From assembly GCA_020053105.1 (NCBI GenBank), contig JAGVNU010000106.1, positions 1 through 37,592 on the forward strand: 37,592 nt of DNA, read 5' to 3'. Shown here one piece after another: positions 1-9,805 of this stretch; the first letter of the stretch is position 1, and each line of letters begins with the position of its first letter. The position numbers were made by a program, and so were the translations under genes. The notes under the pieces are model-generated. The model saw only the letters and a program-made list of their open reading frames with translations. It was not told where the DNA came from and did no database searches. Source of the DNA: Thermodesulfovibrionia bacterium (GTDB taxonomy: Bacteria; Nitrospirota; Thermodesulfovibrionia; UBA6902).

Positions 1-1335
1 ACACAGAGCAGGACAAGGACAGTGACAACCGAGCCTGCAAACGGCGGAGCAGAGTGTCCGGCATTAACAGAGGATCAGGCGTGTAATGAGCAGGCGTGTA
101 ACATTCCTCCAGTAGCAGACTGCGGTGATGACCAGAATGTCTCGCTTGGGGATACAGTAAAACTCAATGGCAGTGCAAGTTATGATCCTGAAGGCGCGCT
201 GATCTCATACAGGTGGGCATGTTCGGATCCCAATGGAGCAAATGCGACAGCTGTCGCGCTTTCTGATCCTTCGGCTCCAACCCCGACATTCCCGGCTGAT
301 ATTGAGGGAACTTACATGTGCACACTGGTAGTAAATGACGGAGAACTGGACAGTGAGTCGTGTGACAACCTGATTAACGCAAAACGGAAAAATGTCGCAC
401 CAAATGCTGAGGGCGGAGATGATCAGAATGTGGCCGAAGGAGACATTGTGGCCCTGGACGGAAGCGGCAGTGATGATCCGGATGATTATCCACAACCTTT
501 GACATACCTATGGTCATGTACAAATCCAAATGGAAACAGCGTGGCGCTTTCTGATCCTGCAGATCCCAACCCGACATTTACTGCTGGAATTTATGGCATA
601 TATGTATGCGGGCTTACTGTGAATGACGGTGAACTGAATGACTCCGACACTGTCCTGATACATGCAAACGGAGCGCCCAATGCATATGCCGGAGATGATA
701 TCTATGTTTATATCGGTGATTCGGCAACGCTCGACGGAAGCGGGAGCAATGACCCGGACAATTGGCCGCAACCCCTATCATACTTCTGGACATTTGTCTC
801 AGTGGCAAACGGCAGCGTTCTGACCAACGCAGATATTAAAGATGCGGATAGTGTATCACCAGGCTTTGTTCCTGATGTAGACGGAACGTACGTGCTGGAA
901 CTCATGGTGAGCGATGGATTAAACGCTGATTATGATAATGTTACAGTAGAGGCTGGTATAAAAGAGCCTGAAATCATAAATACTCTTGTATCATTTAATG
1001 CCGTAGCATCAAGTTACAAAACCACTACTGATACAAGCGGGTGCCCTGCCGGTTTTGTCGGTAAATTCAGTTTTAATTCAACGCTTAAAAATACAAAAAA
1101 TGCCTCACTGTATAGCCTCATTGTCAAAGTCGCAACATTGACTAACGGGAATTTACTGCAGAATGCGGATGGCGGTCCAGGCGGGGCAGGAGCAGTAATG
1201 ACAGTACCATGGAATGGCAGTTACTCGGATGGAGAACTAAATCCAGGCGAGTCTGTCGTTGTTCCATTTAGTCTTTGTCTGAAATCGAAGAGTGCGTTTA
1301 GTTTCTTTGTAGATATATTAGGAATAGTAGAATAA
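1..1335 (+). CDS. Secreted PKD-repeat protein with a thrombospondin-1 remnant, 5'-truncated
   Basis: The reading frame is open from base 1, so the gene begins outside the window; the GTG at 22 is inside the frame and not a convincing start. The first ~35 residues (ending CNEQACN) are the tail of a thrombospondin type 1 repeat. Three PKD-type beta-sandwich repeats follow (about residues 37-127, 130-222 and 224-318), each opening with a G-G/D-D-x-x-V pattern and containing a D-G-S-x-S turn and a closing VNDGEL- or VSDGL-like strand. The last ~120 residues form a separate beta-rich domain with a G-E-x-V-x-V-P-F segment. PKD and TSP1 modules are extracellular binding or spacer domains, so this is probably a surface or secreted adhesin-like protein. 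No catalytic motif is visible. A perfect inverted repeat follows the stop codon. Confidence 0.8.
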   Translation, partial: TQSRTRTVTTEPANGGAECPALTEDQACNEQACNIPPVADCGDDQNVSLGDTVKLNGSASYDPEGALISYRWACSDPNGANATAVALSDPSAPTPTFPADIEGTYMCTLVVNDGELDSESCDNLINAKRKNVAPNAEGGDDQNVAEGDIVALDGSGSDDPDDYPQPLTYLWSCTNPNGNSVALSDPADPNPTFTAGIYGIYVCGLTVNDGELNDSDTVLIHANGAPNAYAGDDIYVYIGDSATLDGSGSNDPDNWPQPLSYFWTFVSVANGSVLTNADIKDADSVSPGFVPDVDGTYVLELMVSDGLNADYDNVTVEAGIKEPEIINTLVSFNAVASSYKTTTDTSGCPAGFVGKFSFNSTLKNTKNASLYSLIVKVATLTNGNLLQNADGGPGGAGAVMTVPWNGSYSDGELNPGESVVVPFSLCLKSKSAFSFFVDILGIVE

Positions 1336-1344
1336 ATATCGATT

Positions 1345-1382
1345 AAGTTACGGGTTGCGTTTTAAGACGCAACCCGTAACTT
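1345..1382. repeat. Perfect 16-bp inverted repeat after the PKD gene
   Basis: Bases 1345-1360 are exactly complementary to 1367-1382, with a 6-nt loop. There is no T-tract after either arm, so it is not a standard intrinsic terminator. It sits between two co-directional genes, and its distal arm overlaps the likely ribosome binding site (AAGGA, 1383-1387) of the next gene. It may be a transcript-end stabiliser, a processing site, or a structure that limits translation of the downstream gene. Confidence 0.6.
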
Positions 1383-1396
1383 AAGGACTAACATCC

Positions 1397-1945
1397 TTGT
1401 TAAACGCCAAGCATTGGACCGATATCCTTTTAGGAATTATTGTTCTTTTGTCCCCGCTGATATTCTCCAATAACGTAGCAGGCGAGAGAGTCAACGGGGA
1501 ACCCACAAAAGAATCAGTTAGCGGACCCAGTTATTCTCTCACAATAGAGGAAAACATGGTCTCTCTGAAAGCAACGGACGCTTCGTTAAAAAAGATCATA
1601 GAAGACATAGGTAAACGGATGAAAATTGAAGTTAATATGATGCTCCCTGAAGATGAAAAAGTTACTGTTGAGTTTGATAAATTGCCTTTAAAAGATGCGT
1701 TAGAAAGATTAAGCTCCAATTACGCTTATCTCACGAATTCAGAGAAACAGGACGGAAGGATTACGAAAATAATGGTTTTGCCAAAAGGTGAGGGAACGGG
1801 ACACTCACGCGGGGTGAAAGTAGAGACCATCAAAAACAAATCCTCACAATCAAATACTCAAGTAAATCCCAAAAAAGAACAACAAAAACCAGAGCCCTTT
1901 AAATTTGGGTTCGACCCCTCACAGCACATGAAGGGGAGTAAATAG
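1397..1945 (+). CDS. Small exported STN-like (secretin/TonB N-terminal) domain protein
   Basis: This 182-aa protein starts at TTG 1397, with AAGGA about 9 nt upstream. The N-terminus is a signal peptide with a hydrophobic stretch at roughly residues 10-22. Residues ~45-130 follow the STN (secretin and TonB N-terminus short domain) pattern: a short strand, 'KATDASLKKIIEDI', 'VTVEFDKLPLKDALERL', then a strand ending in 'KIMVLPKG'. The last 50 residues are a lysine/glutamine-rich, low-complexity tail. STN domains occur at the N-terminus of secretins and TonB-dependent receptors as periplasmic docking modules. A free-standing STN protein next to giant exported proteins suggests a periplasmic role in export or assembly, but that is inference from context. 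Confidence 0.7.
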   Translation: MLNAKHWTDILLGIIVLLSPLIFSNNVAGERVNGEPTKESVSGPSYSLTIEENMVSLKATDASLKKIIEDIGKRMKIEVNMMLPEDEKVTVEFDKLPLKDALERLSSNYAYLTNSEKQDGRITKIMVLPKGEGTGHSRGVKVETIKNKSSQSNTQVNPKKEQQKPEPFKFGFDPSQHMKGSK

Positions 1946-2115
1946 TACCTGACTAATAGAACCTGAATTAAGATAAGAGATTCTCTAACGAAGAAGCGGT
2001 CGTTAGTATAATTAATCTTTTTTCAATTTCATCTGTAAGGTGACGCAGTTTTTCACTTTAATTTTTTACAAGTACAGATAAACATATTTATTGTTTTGTC
2101 GCAGGAATAAAGTTA

Positions 2116-5100
2116 ATGGTCCTTATGAGAAATTTAAGTTTATCAGTTCTGTTTTTATCTATATTATCGCTGTGTTCTTTTATGATGGGTCTGTCATATG
2201 CAATTACGGACCAGGACAAACTCCATATACCCACGGCCGATTATCCGGAAGCGGGTATAGTGTTACAGAATCAGGACGGAAACATGAGCGCTTCCGGATT
2301 TGCTTCGGGAGAAGATGTGCTTGTAAGTGATATACAGCCGGACATGGAGGGACATCCTGATATGGTCAGTACGCCTACAAAAGGATATTTCCTTGTGGCA
2401 GAGAGCATGGATACAGGCAACAACTGCATCAACATCTTTCGCTCTACAGATGGGAAGAACTGGTGGAAATATTTCTGGCGCTGCGGCAGCGGTAGTGATA
2501 TTTTGAATCCTTCCATCGCTGTTCCGGAAAAAACTGAGGATTTTATCTATGTAGTCTATGAGTTTGCAGACCAGATTCAGTTGTTGAAGATTAATCTGAA
2601 TGATGGCGTATGGACCACACATACGGTAGTTCCAGCCAGCAGCCTTAAAGTCCGCAATCCCAGAATCGTTACTGACGGCATTGTTTACACCAGCAACTAC
2701 TATCTCTATGTAGCGTATGATTCCGGGCCCGGCCCGGACAATGAGCACTGGGCCAATACTATCGTGTCTGCAGACAGAGGCATTACCTGGGGAAGTTCAA
2801 CCAGATTTGCCAACATTTCTTTTAATAATACCCAGCCTGACATAACATGGGCGGGCAATCTCTACGTTACTTGGACCGGTGAATCATCGACACTGCAAAA
2901 GACATATATAAGCCTCAGTGCCAATTTTGGCTCGACATGGTCTTCACCTGCAGACCTGTGTTCTTACTCTGCCCAGGACTGCACTGACCCAAGGGTAGCG
3001 GCTATTAATGGCGCGGATGAAGTTGTCGTGACATATACCAAGCATTATGGCAGTGATCTGGATGTATGGTACGCATACAGCACTGACGGGGGAAGCACCT
3101 GGAGCCTTGTCAATTGCCTGAGTTGTTCTTCGTCCAGAAACGAGAGCAACCCGGACATCACTGTTGATCCCAGCCTTGGGGATTTTCATGTGGCTTTCTG
3201 GGATAATTATGATATCAAATATTCACATGCTGCGTACACCGGGCCTGCCTTATGGTCGTCGCCTGAATTGGTAAACGATACTAATCAAGCCAGTGTTTCC
3301 TACCTCCCGCCGGCTGTTGCTGTACACTGGGCAAGCGGTGAGGCTGGTGTTGCCTGGTCGGATTTCAGGACCCTGACTTACGCCATATATTTTGACAGGG
3401 CTGATAAGACTGCTCCATCCGGAACAATATCCATCAACAGCGGCGCGGTTTATACCGCATCCGCTGCGGTGGCATTGTCGCTTTCCTGCATAGATAACTG
3501 GAGCGGCTGCTATCAGATGAGGTTCTCCAATGAGGGGGCGGCCCTGTCTGACTGGGAGCCCTATGCAGCAGGCAGATCATGGTCTCTGAGCAGTGGAGAG
3601 GGCAACACTCATACGGTTTATGCTCAATTTAAAGACAGGGCTGGTAATGAATCAGCGTTATTTTCCATCGGGGACAATATTATCCTTGATGCCGCTGCGC
3701 CGACCGATGGGACGCTTTTGGCAACTGCCGGAGATGCACAAGTTTCATTAGACTGGACCGGTTTCTCAGATGCCACAAGCGGTATTGTAAACTATAAACT
3801 TGTATATAGCACGACCGGAACGCCGGGCATTAACTGCACAAGTGGAAATCAAATCTACTATGGTGCCGGCACATCATATCCCCACTCCGCGCTGATCAAC
3901 GGGACGCCTTATTACTATCGTGTATGCGCTGTTGACAATGCTCAAAACACCTCTTCAGGCGCAGCAGCAAACGCGACACCACGTCCGGCATCTGTTTCTA
4001 TCACGATAGATTCCTCTCCTTCCGGCAGGCAAATAACTGTTGACGGTGTAAATAAGACAGCGCCTCAGACGGTTAACTGGACTCCAGGCTCATCACATAC
4101 AATCGGCACATCATCACCTCAAAGCGGAGGCACTGGAATCCAGTATGTCTACTCCTCATGGAGCGACGGATTGGCACAGACTCACAATATAACCACGCCG
4201 TCATCCGAGGCTACTTACACGGCAAACTTCATAACACAGTATCAACTAACGACATCAGCAAGTCCGACAGCAGGCGGAGGCGTGAGTCCAAGCTGTCCAT
4301 CAGGCTGCTGGTATAACAGCGACACATCAGTCGCTGTAACAGCAACAGCAAACACCGGTTATGCATTTACTGACTGGTCAGATGCCTGCAGTGGAACGGG
4401 CGCGTGCAATGTGCTAATGAATGCAGCCTGGACAGTCTCGGCGAACTTCTGTCAATTGAATACCTACTACAGGGATTCTGACGAAGATTATTACGGAAAC
4501 CCGTCAGTGACCAGGCAGGAATGTACGCCACCTTCCGGTTATCTGACTGATAAAACTGATTGTGACGATACCAATCGTGATATCCATCCGGGAGTAGCAG
4601 AGATATGTGACAGCAAGGACAACAACTGTAATGGGCAGTCAGATGACGGTATAGCGCCGCAACCGACAGGCTGTGGCATTGGAGATTGCTCACGCACAGG
4701 GTGGAAGACCTGCTTAAACGGAATATGGGGCAATGACACCTGTCTGGCCGGTCCCCCTGCAGAAGAAATGTGCGATGGCAGAGACAATGACTGCGATGGT
4801 CAGACAGATGAAGGGGTGCCCAGTAATTGTGACGATGGGAACCCCTGTACACAGGACTCATGCATACAGCAGAACGGGACATGCCGGAACGAGTATATAT
4901 GCAATGCGCCATTGACTCCAGCGGACTTCAGTGCGTCAGCAGACCGTATCAATTTTGACAATCTATCACAAGACGTTCCTTTAACATTTCAACTCATGAC
5001 AAAAGGGGTGCGTGTCTATGCCGGAGACAACTCGCTTGTTAATGTTGTGGATTCATCCGGGTTGGCAGGCGGCAATATACCTGTTTCATTGCCAAATGCC

Positions 5101-6111
5101 GTGAAGACCGGAGAGGGCGCAACACTTCAGATCGACTTTCTTACTTTAAGAAAAAAGACTGGTTTCTATTTTATGACAGGTCATATATCCGCATCATTTA
5201 CAGCGCTCCTCAGGGCGTACGGCGCTAATGGTCAGGTAATAGGAACGGTTGCTGTAATTGTGCCGAATCTGACAGCGAGATCATCGAATACATATTTCAT
5301 CGGGATCGGTTTTGACGATAAATTGATTAATCGCATTACATTCGAGTATGTCGGCAGCAGCGCGTCCAAAATTATAGATGATCTTTTGGTCGATCCGCCG
5401 CAGGAGATCAATGTGTCGGTGGGGCAGGCAGAGGTCACGCTTCTGTCCTCTGAAGCTTCACAGGACGATAAACTCGCTGCGATTGACAGCCTGCAGCTTA
5501 TGCCTTCTGAACAGGCAAGTGAAATACTGCAGACCGTGGCCAGTGCCGATGCCGACTTTTATGTGCGTGAGCGCGCGATCATGGCCCTGACACAGGTGCG
5601 CGATCCGGAGGCGATTCCGGCGCTCGTTGAGATCGGGCTCAATCCGCCGAGCAGTGACATAAGGATAGCCGCGTATAACGCGGTATGGGCCTTGCGGCAG
5701 CTTTTCCCTCTGCCCGACCCGCCGGTGATCACGATTCAGGCGATCACACCTATACAGTTGGGGCAGGAGTTTGATGTTGAGGCAAGGATAATTTCTCCGG
5801 TGGACAGGGAATTTGTACAGGTCGCGATCGGCTCAGGCAAACTCCTTACCCAGATTAAATCAGACTATAATTACTCATACAAAGGGCCTCTCACTGCCAA
5901 TGAACCAATCACTCTACGCTCACGTTTTATTGCAGATGAGATCGGTATGACCAGTCTTAAGTTTACAATGCGAATAAACATCAAACGTGTTGACGGCGGG
6001 ATGTACAGGGTCCCTCTGTATATTGATATTCAGCAGGACGGCGGCTCTGCAAGTATGACGATGTTTCCGGGAACAAATGGAACTGATATACATGTTATAC
6101 CGATAGAATGA
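2116..6111 (+). CDS. Giant exported protein: sialidase-like propeller, Fn3, InlB-B-like, MopE-like and HEAT domains
   Basis: The protein is 1331 aa. ATG 2116 has AGGA about 9 nt upstream and opens a clear signal peptide. Residues ~50-430 are a BNR/sialidase-like beta-propeller with Asp-box motifs (S-x-D-x-G-x-T-W type) near residues 110, 218, 270 and 322. No complete sialidase active-site set is apparent, so a binding role is likelier than hydrolysis. Next come an Fn3 domain (~530-630), divergent InlB-B-type repeats (~635-775), and a cysteine- and aspartate-rich stretch (~780-930) with repeated 'D-C-D-D' and 'C-D-x-x-D-N-N-C-N/D-G' motifs, as in the putative metal-binding MopE family. A beta-sandwich (~935-1095), HEAT-like helices (~1100-1200) and a terminal beta domain finish the chain. 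The stop overlaps the next start (ATGA), so translation is probably coupled to the protease gene. Confidence 0.8.
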   Translation: MVLMRNLSLSVLFLSILSLCSFMMGLSYAITDQDKLHIPTADYPEAGIVLQNQDGNMSASGFASGEDVLVSDIQPDMEGHPDMVSTPTKGYFLVAESMDTGNNCINIFRSTDGKNWWKYFWRCGSGSDILNPSIAVPEKTEDFIYVVYEFADQIQLLKINLNDGVWTTHTVVPASSLKVRNPRIVTDGIVYTSNYYLYVAYDSGPGPDNEHWANTIVSADRGITWGSSTRFANISFNNTQPDITWAGNLYVTWTGESSTLQKTYISLSANFGSTWSSPADLCSYSAQDCTDPRVAAINGADEVVVTYTKHYGSDLDVWYAYSTDGGSTWSLVNCLSCSSSRNESNPDITVDPSLGDFHVAFWDNYDIKYSHAAYTGPALWSSPELVNDTNQASVSYLPPAVAVHWASGEAGVAWSDFRTLTYAIYFDRADKTAPSGTISINSGAVYTASAAVALSLSCIDNWSGCYQMRFSNEGAALSDWEPYAAGRSWSLSSGEGNTHTVYAQFKDRAGNESALFSIGDNIILDAAAPTDGTLLATAGDAQVSLDWTGFSDATSGIVNYKLVYSTTGTPGINCTSGNQIYYGAGTSYPHSALINGTPYYYRVCAVDNAQNTSSGAAANATPRPASVSITIDSSPSGRQITVDGVNKTAPQTVNWTPGSSHTIGTSSPQSGGTGIQYVYSSWSDGLAQTHNITTPSSEATYTANFITQYQLTTSASPTAGGGVSPSCPSGCWYNSDTSVAVTATANTGYAFTDWSDACSGTGACNVLMNAAWTVSANFCQLNTYYRDSDEDYYGNPSVTRQECTPPSGYLTDKTDCDDTNRDIHPGVAEICDSKDNNCNGQSDDGIAPQPTGCGIGDCSRTGWKTCLNGIWGNDTCLAGPPAEEMCDGRDNDCDGQTDEGVPSNCDDGNPCTQDSCIQQNGTCRNEYICNAPLTPADFSASADRINFDNLSQDVPLTFQLMTKGVRVYAGDNSLVNVVDSSGLAGGNIPVSLPNAVKTGEGATLQIDFLTLRKKTGFYFMTGHISASFTALLRAYGANGQVIGTVAVIVPNLTARSSNTYFIGIGFDDKLINRITFEYVGSSASKIIDDLLVDPPQEINVSVGQAEVTLLSSEASQDDKLAAIDSLQLMPSEQASEILQTVASADADFYVRERAIMALTQVRDPEAIPALVEIGLNPPSSDIRIAAYNAVWALRQLFPLPDPPVITIQAITPIQLGQEFDVEARIISPVDREFVQVAIGSGKLLTQIKSDYNYSYKGPLTANEPITLRSRFIADEIGMTSLKFTMRINIKRVDGGMYRVPLYIDIQQDGGSASMTMFPGTNGTDIHVIPIE

Positions 6112-9100
6112 TGGACAAGAATAAAGAAATACATCTCCGTTGGCTAAGTATATGGGCTTTATGCCTGATGTTTGTGTGCTTTGCATGGACAGTAAGCGAA
6201 GCGAGGGACTTTAATGTAAGAGGAAGGGTATTATTTCAGGACGGCGACCCCTCCGGGCCTGCCACAGGATCAATATATCCCGTTTTAAATAATATTCACC
6301 CGGAACCCGGACGGTTTGTAAAAGTGATGATTACCCGGGATGGCGATAAGCCAATCTGCTATAACAATGTGGTACAACCTTCACAAGGTTTCTGCTATAT
6401 AAAAGGAGAGGGTTGGACAGACAATCAGGGACGCTTTGATGTTAGGGTTGTTGGTGCGCCTGATAATGTCCAAATGAAAATCTTTTATGAACTTGATAAT
6501 TCCATAGTCAAAGTGTGGGCAAATACTGATTGGTCTAATGCACGTATCATTGCTGAAAGCCGCACTACTTTTAATTCCGGTATTTCAGGAGATATAGTCA
6601 TAAATGAAGAAGAAATCATAAAAGCATATTATAAAACGTTAACTGTAGAGGAGGCGCTTTGGATCGATGAGGATATCAATGTTTCCTTTGCAGGGGCCAT
6701 GAATATTAACCATGTGATTTTGAAAGTATGGGATGATATATCAGCTAACCGGGCTCCCGGGGAAGATGATGAGATAGAACAGGTTTATGTTGAATATTGT
6801 GATAAATGGAGATCCTCCCATTATTTAAGTGATATTGTTTTGCTCTGTTCAAATTCTGACGACAATCCTTCCAAGATAGATTCTGGTTTTATAGACGAAC
6901 AAATTACCCATGAATACGGGCATCATCTCGAATATACAATTAGTAGTGTTGATATCGCATTTGTAGAGCATCAGTTCTGCAGTGAAATTGAATATACTTG
7001 GGGGGTTGATGATGAAGTAGCCTGGAATGAAGGGTTTCCCGATTATTTAGGAATGTATATTGTAAATAATAATCCGGGGATGACTTACGTAGGTACACAT
7101 GATCCAGAAAATGGGTGCTCGGGCGATTTTAATTCCGAGATATCTGTTGAGGGGAACATTACTGCAGTTCTCTGGGATCTCACAGATGGCCCGGGATTTG
7201 AGAGTTATGATCAAAGAGCCGGTAACGGCGGAGATGCATGGGATATAGTTGATGGAAAAACAATAAAAGGGCATCAGAAAATCATTCAGATATTTGACAA
7301 AGAACTTGATGACTACAATGTTTTTGATTCACCAACTTTAAAGGATTTTTATAAAGCATGGGTGGACCGTACGGGTAAGGATAGCTTAATTGAAGGCCAG
7401 CCTGCTCTTGATATGATACTTAATAGTTTTGGAATTGTTCCAGGTGAAATGTTTTTTGGAGGAGGTTTTATAAACAAAATGCCTCCTTACGGATTTATAG
7501 AGGCAAAACCCATTCTTCCGGCTAATTCTCCATGGGTGTCAAAATATTCTCCGTCAACTAATACACCCACATTAGAGGCTTCCTGGTCATACAGCGATAA
7601 ATCATCATGGGGTGGTTTTCCCTATCCCGTAGATATCAAAATAGGTGTATCAAATTTAGGGGACATTAATATGGGAGTAATAGGCATGCAGGGTAGCGCA
7701 CAGCAGGCAAAGTCGGCTGAATTTTATACATATCCTGTTTACACGGGAGGAGATGGTTGGCTTTCAGTTACTTTGTATGGCGTGATAACGCCTGGGAAAT
7801 TAGGGCAAGTCCTGCTCCAACTTGACAAGGATGTTGTCAAGACGTTAGGTAAAGGCATTCACGAGGCAGTTGTAAATGTTGTATTTACCATAACACCTGT
7901 AACCGGTTCTGCCTTCACCCAAACACGGACGATCAATGTGCAATTACTAGTTTGGGACGGTGGAGATGATGATCCTGACGGAGATGGCCTTACAAGCAGG
8001 GAAGAAGTGGAAATTCTTCCTAACAATAATTACGCAAGGTATTCTTGCCTTGATCCGAAGAAGAATGACTCGGATGGTGACGGACTGACTGACGGGGAGG
8101 AAGTGAATAAATGGCATACAAACCCGTGCACAAGTGATTCAGACGGTGACGGCACAAAAGATCGTACAGAAGTAGACTATATGAATATATTCCATTGTTC
8201 TTATAAAACGGAGATCGCCTGTCTAAATCCAAATGTACCTGATGAGCCGGATAAGGATAATGACGGACTTACCAATGAAGAAGAATATAAAATAAAACAA
8301 GGGAGGCTTCATGATTTATTAAACCCTTGTAACCCGGATACTGATTGCGATGGAATTTCTGACGGGGGAAAAGATCCAGATAAGGGGGGGCCTATTGAGC
8401 CCGGTCCAGACAATTGTCCTTTTACACCTAACACAGATCAGGATGACAAGAATGGCGATGGTATTGGTGACGCATGCCAACTGGATTATGAATTGACGCT
8501 ATGGCTGGAATATGCTACCCAAATAGATCCACTTGAATTACTGCCTCATTGTCTAAGCTGCCCGCCCTTACCACAGTGGTTGCAGATTTACCAGTTTGAC
8601 AAAGACACCATGATAGCATTACAGACAAATAATGTGTTACCGCTGGCAGGTGATTACTCAGCGCCAAATCTGTCGCTGAACGGGACAATGCAGATATTTG
8701 CGCTTGGTTCAAATGAATCCGGCATTCTTAAAATAACTCTTGGCCCGTTGATCAATAACGCAATTCAGAGGATGTCGGCAAGCATGAATAGTACGGTTAC
8801 CGGCGGAGTTTACGCATTACTGCTGGATGCGGACGGCAACGAGGTATGGCGTGCTGAAGGTATCCAGGATATTACTGAATTTACAATAAACCTTGTGCCG
8901 GGGAAGACATATTTACTTATCGTAAATGGTCCAACAGGGACACAGGCAAGCCTTAAAATCGATCTTCCCGGCGCTTATCAGACAACCGCTGGAATTCTAA
9001 AAGGGTTCAACCTGATCAACATCCCGCTTGATATGTCCGGCAAATCGCTGATATCGCTCCTGCCGCTTCTGGGCAATTCAGGGCAGATTGAAGGCTTAGA

Positions 9101-9512
9101 GTTGATTGATAAAAATGCGGGTATGATCCGTGAGGTTTATTATGATGAGTCGGGTAATCCAGCAGGAGACAATTTCACACTCAGTAATGGAGAAGGGCTG
9201 ATTGTTAACAGCAAATCCGACAGGGTCATTTCATTTACCGGATTTGCCGCATGTCCAACACTGGATCTTAAAGCAGGTATGAATATCATTGGGGCACCCT
9301 GCGCTTTAGTAGATACGACTGCATTTCAGTTGCTGCGAAAGATAGGCAATGACTCAGTCGTTTCCGGTATCCAGAGATATAACCCTGACACAGGAAAATT
9401 TGAAACTGCAGGTTATCTGAATGGTCAGGCAGTCGGCGTGAACTTCCCGATAAAAGCAGGCGAGGGGTATTTTATTAATATGAAGAAGGATGTGATGGGC
9501 TTTCAGCCGTGA
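6108..9512 (+). CDS. Secreted gluzincin metalloprotease with TSP3 calcium repeats and the shared C-terminal domain
   Basis: The protein is 1134 aa with an N-terminal signal peptide; its start overlaps the preceding stop by 4 bp. Residues ~35-150 form a beta-rich prodomain-like segment. H268-E-Y-G-H272 is an HExxH zinc motif, and E308 in 'WNEGFPDYL' is a good candidate third ligand, giving the gluzincin pattern HExxH-(35)-E. The fold family resembles secreted M4/M36-like peptidases, but I cannot assign a MEROPS family by eye. Residues ~620-790 hold thrombospondin type 3 calcium repeats (D-x-D-G-D-G-L-x-D and C-x-x-D-x-D-x-D-G). Residues ~965-1134 are the C-terminal domain shared with the genes ending at 14587 and 25757. 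Probably an extracellular or surface-attached calcium-stabilised protease. Confidence 0.82.
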   Translation: MMDKNKEIHLRWLSIWALCLMFVCFAWTVSEARDFNVRGRVLFQDGDPSGPATGSIYPVLNNIHPEPGRFVKVMITRDGDKPICYNNVVQPSQGFCYIKGEGWTDNQGRFDVRVVGAPDNVQMKIFYELDNSIVKVWANTDWSNARIIAESRTTFNSGISGDIVINEEEIIKAYYKTLTVEEALWIDEDINVSFAGAMNINHVILKVWDDISANRAPGEDDEIEQVYVEYCDKWRSSHYLSDIVLLCSNSDDNPSKIDSGFIDEQITHEYGHHLEYTISSVDIAFVEHQFCSEIEYTWGVDDEVAWNEGFPDYLGMYIVNNNPGMTYVGTHDPENGCSGDFNSEISVEGNITAVLWDLTDGPGFESYDQRAGNGGDAWDIVDGKTIKGHQKIIQIFDKELDDYNVFDSPTLKDFYKAWVDRTGKDSLIEGQPALDMILNSFGIVPGEMFFGGGFINKMPPYGFIEAKPILPANSPWVSKYSPSTNTPTLEASWSYSDKSSWGGFPYPVDIKIGVSNLGDINMGVIGMQGSAQQAKSAEFYTYPVYTGGDGWLSVTLYGVITPGKLGQVLLQLDKDVVKTLGKGIHEAVVNVVFTITPVTGSAFTQTRTINVQLLVWDGGDDDPDGDGLTSREEVEILPNNNYARYSCLDPKKNDSDGDGLTDGEEVNKWHTNPCTSDSDGDGTKDRTEVDYMNIFHCSYKTEIACLNPNVPDEPDKDNDGLTNEEEYKIKQGRLHDLLNPCNPDTDCDGISDGGKDPDKGGPIEPGPDNCPFTPNTDQDDKNGDGIGDACQLDYELTLWLEYATQIDPLELLPHCLSCPPLPQWLQIYQFDKDTMIALQTNNVLPLAGDYSAPNLSLNGTMQIFALGSNESGILKITLGPLINNAIQRMSASMNSTVTGGVYALLLDADGNEVWRAEGIQDITEFTINLVPGKTYLLIVNGPTGTQASLKIDLPGAYQTTAGILKGFNLINIPLDMSGKSLISLLPLLGNSGQIEGLELIDKNAGMIREVYYDESGNPAGDNFTLSNGEGLIVNSKSDRVISFTGFAACPTLDLKAGMNIIGAPCALVDTTAFQLLRKIGNDSVVSGIQRYNPDTGKFETAGYLNGQAVGVNFPIKAGEGYFINMKKDVMGFQP
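9383..9430 (+). repeat. 48-bp tract identical to 14458-14505
   Basis: Within the shared C-terminal domain, 48 consecutive bases are identical between this gene and the gene ending at 14587, including synonymous positions. The third copy of the domain (gene ending at 25757) has diverged at the DNA level. This points to recent duplication or gene conversion between the first two copies. Confidence 0.85.
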
Positions 9513-9791
9513 GAATTTATAAAAGACAGTGACAAGTAACGAGTAAAGAGTGATGGGAAAAGATACAGGATTCAAGATGTAGGATACAGGAAGTAAGAGT
9601 TTCAGCAATAAAATGTACAGATGCCGTCATTGATTGTGAAATTCCCCTCTTTGGTAAAGAAGGGTCAGGGTAGATATTATAAATAAATTATCTGGTTTCA
9701 AAATCCCCCCTTACCACTTTTTACGACGGGGTGAAATAAATTCTCATACTCAAGAATAATATATTTGCCTGTGATTATTTTTATACAAACA
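9513..9791. other. Intergenic region with degenerate dispersed-repeat remnants
   Basis: There is no gene here. The first half has short direct repeats (GATACAGGA occurs twice within about 30 bp, near 9564-9592). The second half has C-runs facing G-runs (CCCCTCTTTGGTAAAGAAGGG and a later run of six C opposite ACGGGG), as in intergenic repeats common in environmental genomes. It is followed by a strong Shine-Dalgarno sequence for the next gene. I see no confident promoter or intrinsic terminator. Confidence 0.4.
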
Positions 9792-9805
9792 GTGAGGAGG
9801 GCAAA

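Noticed and set aside
9765..9787. Promoter TTGCCT/TATACA before the fibre gene
   Set aside because: The spacing is only 11 nt, too short for a sigma-70 promoter.
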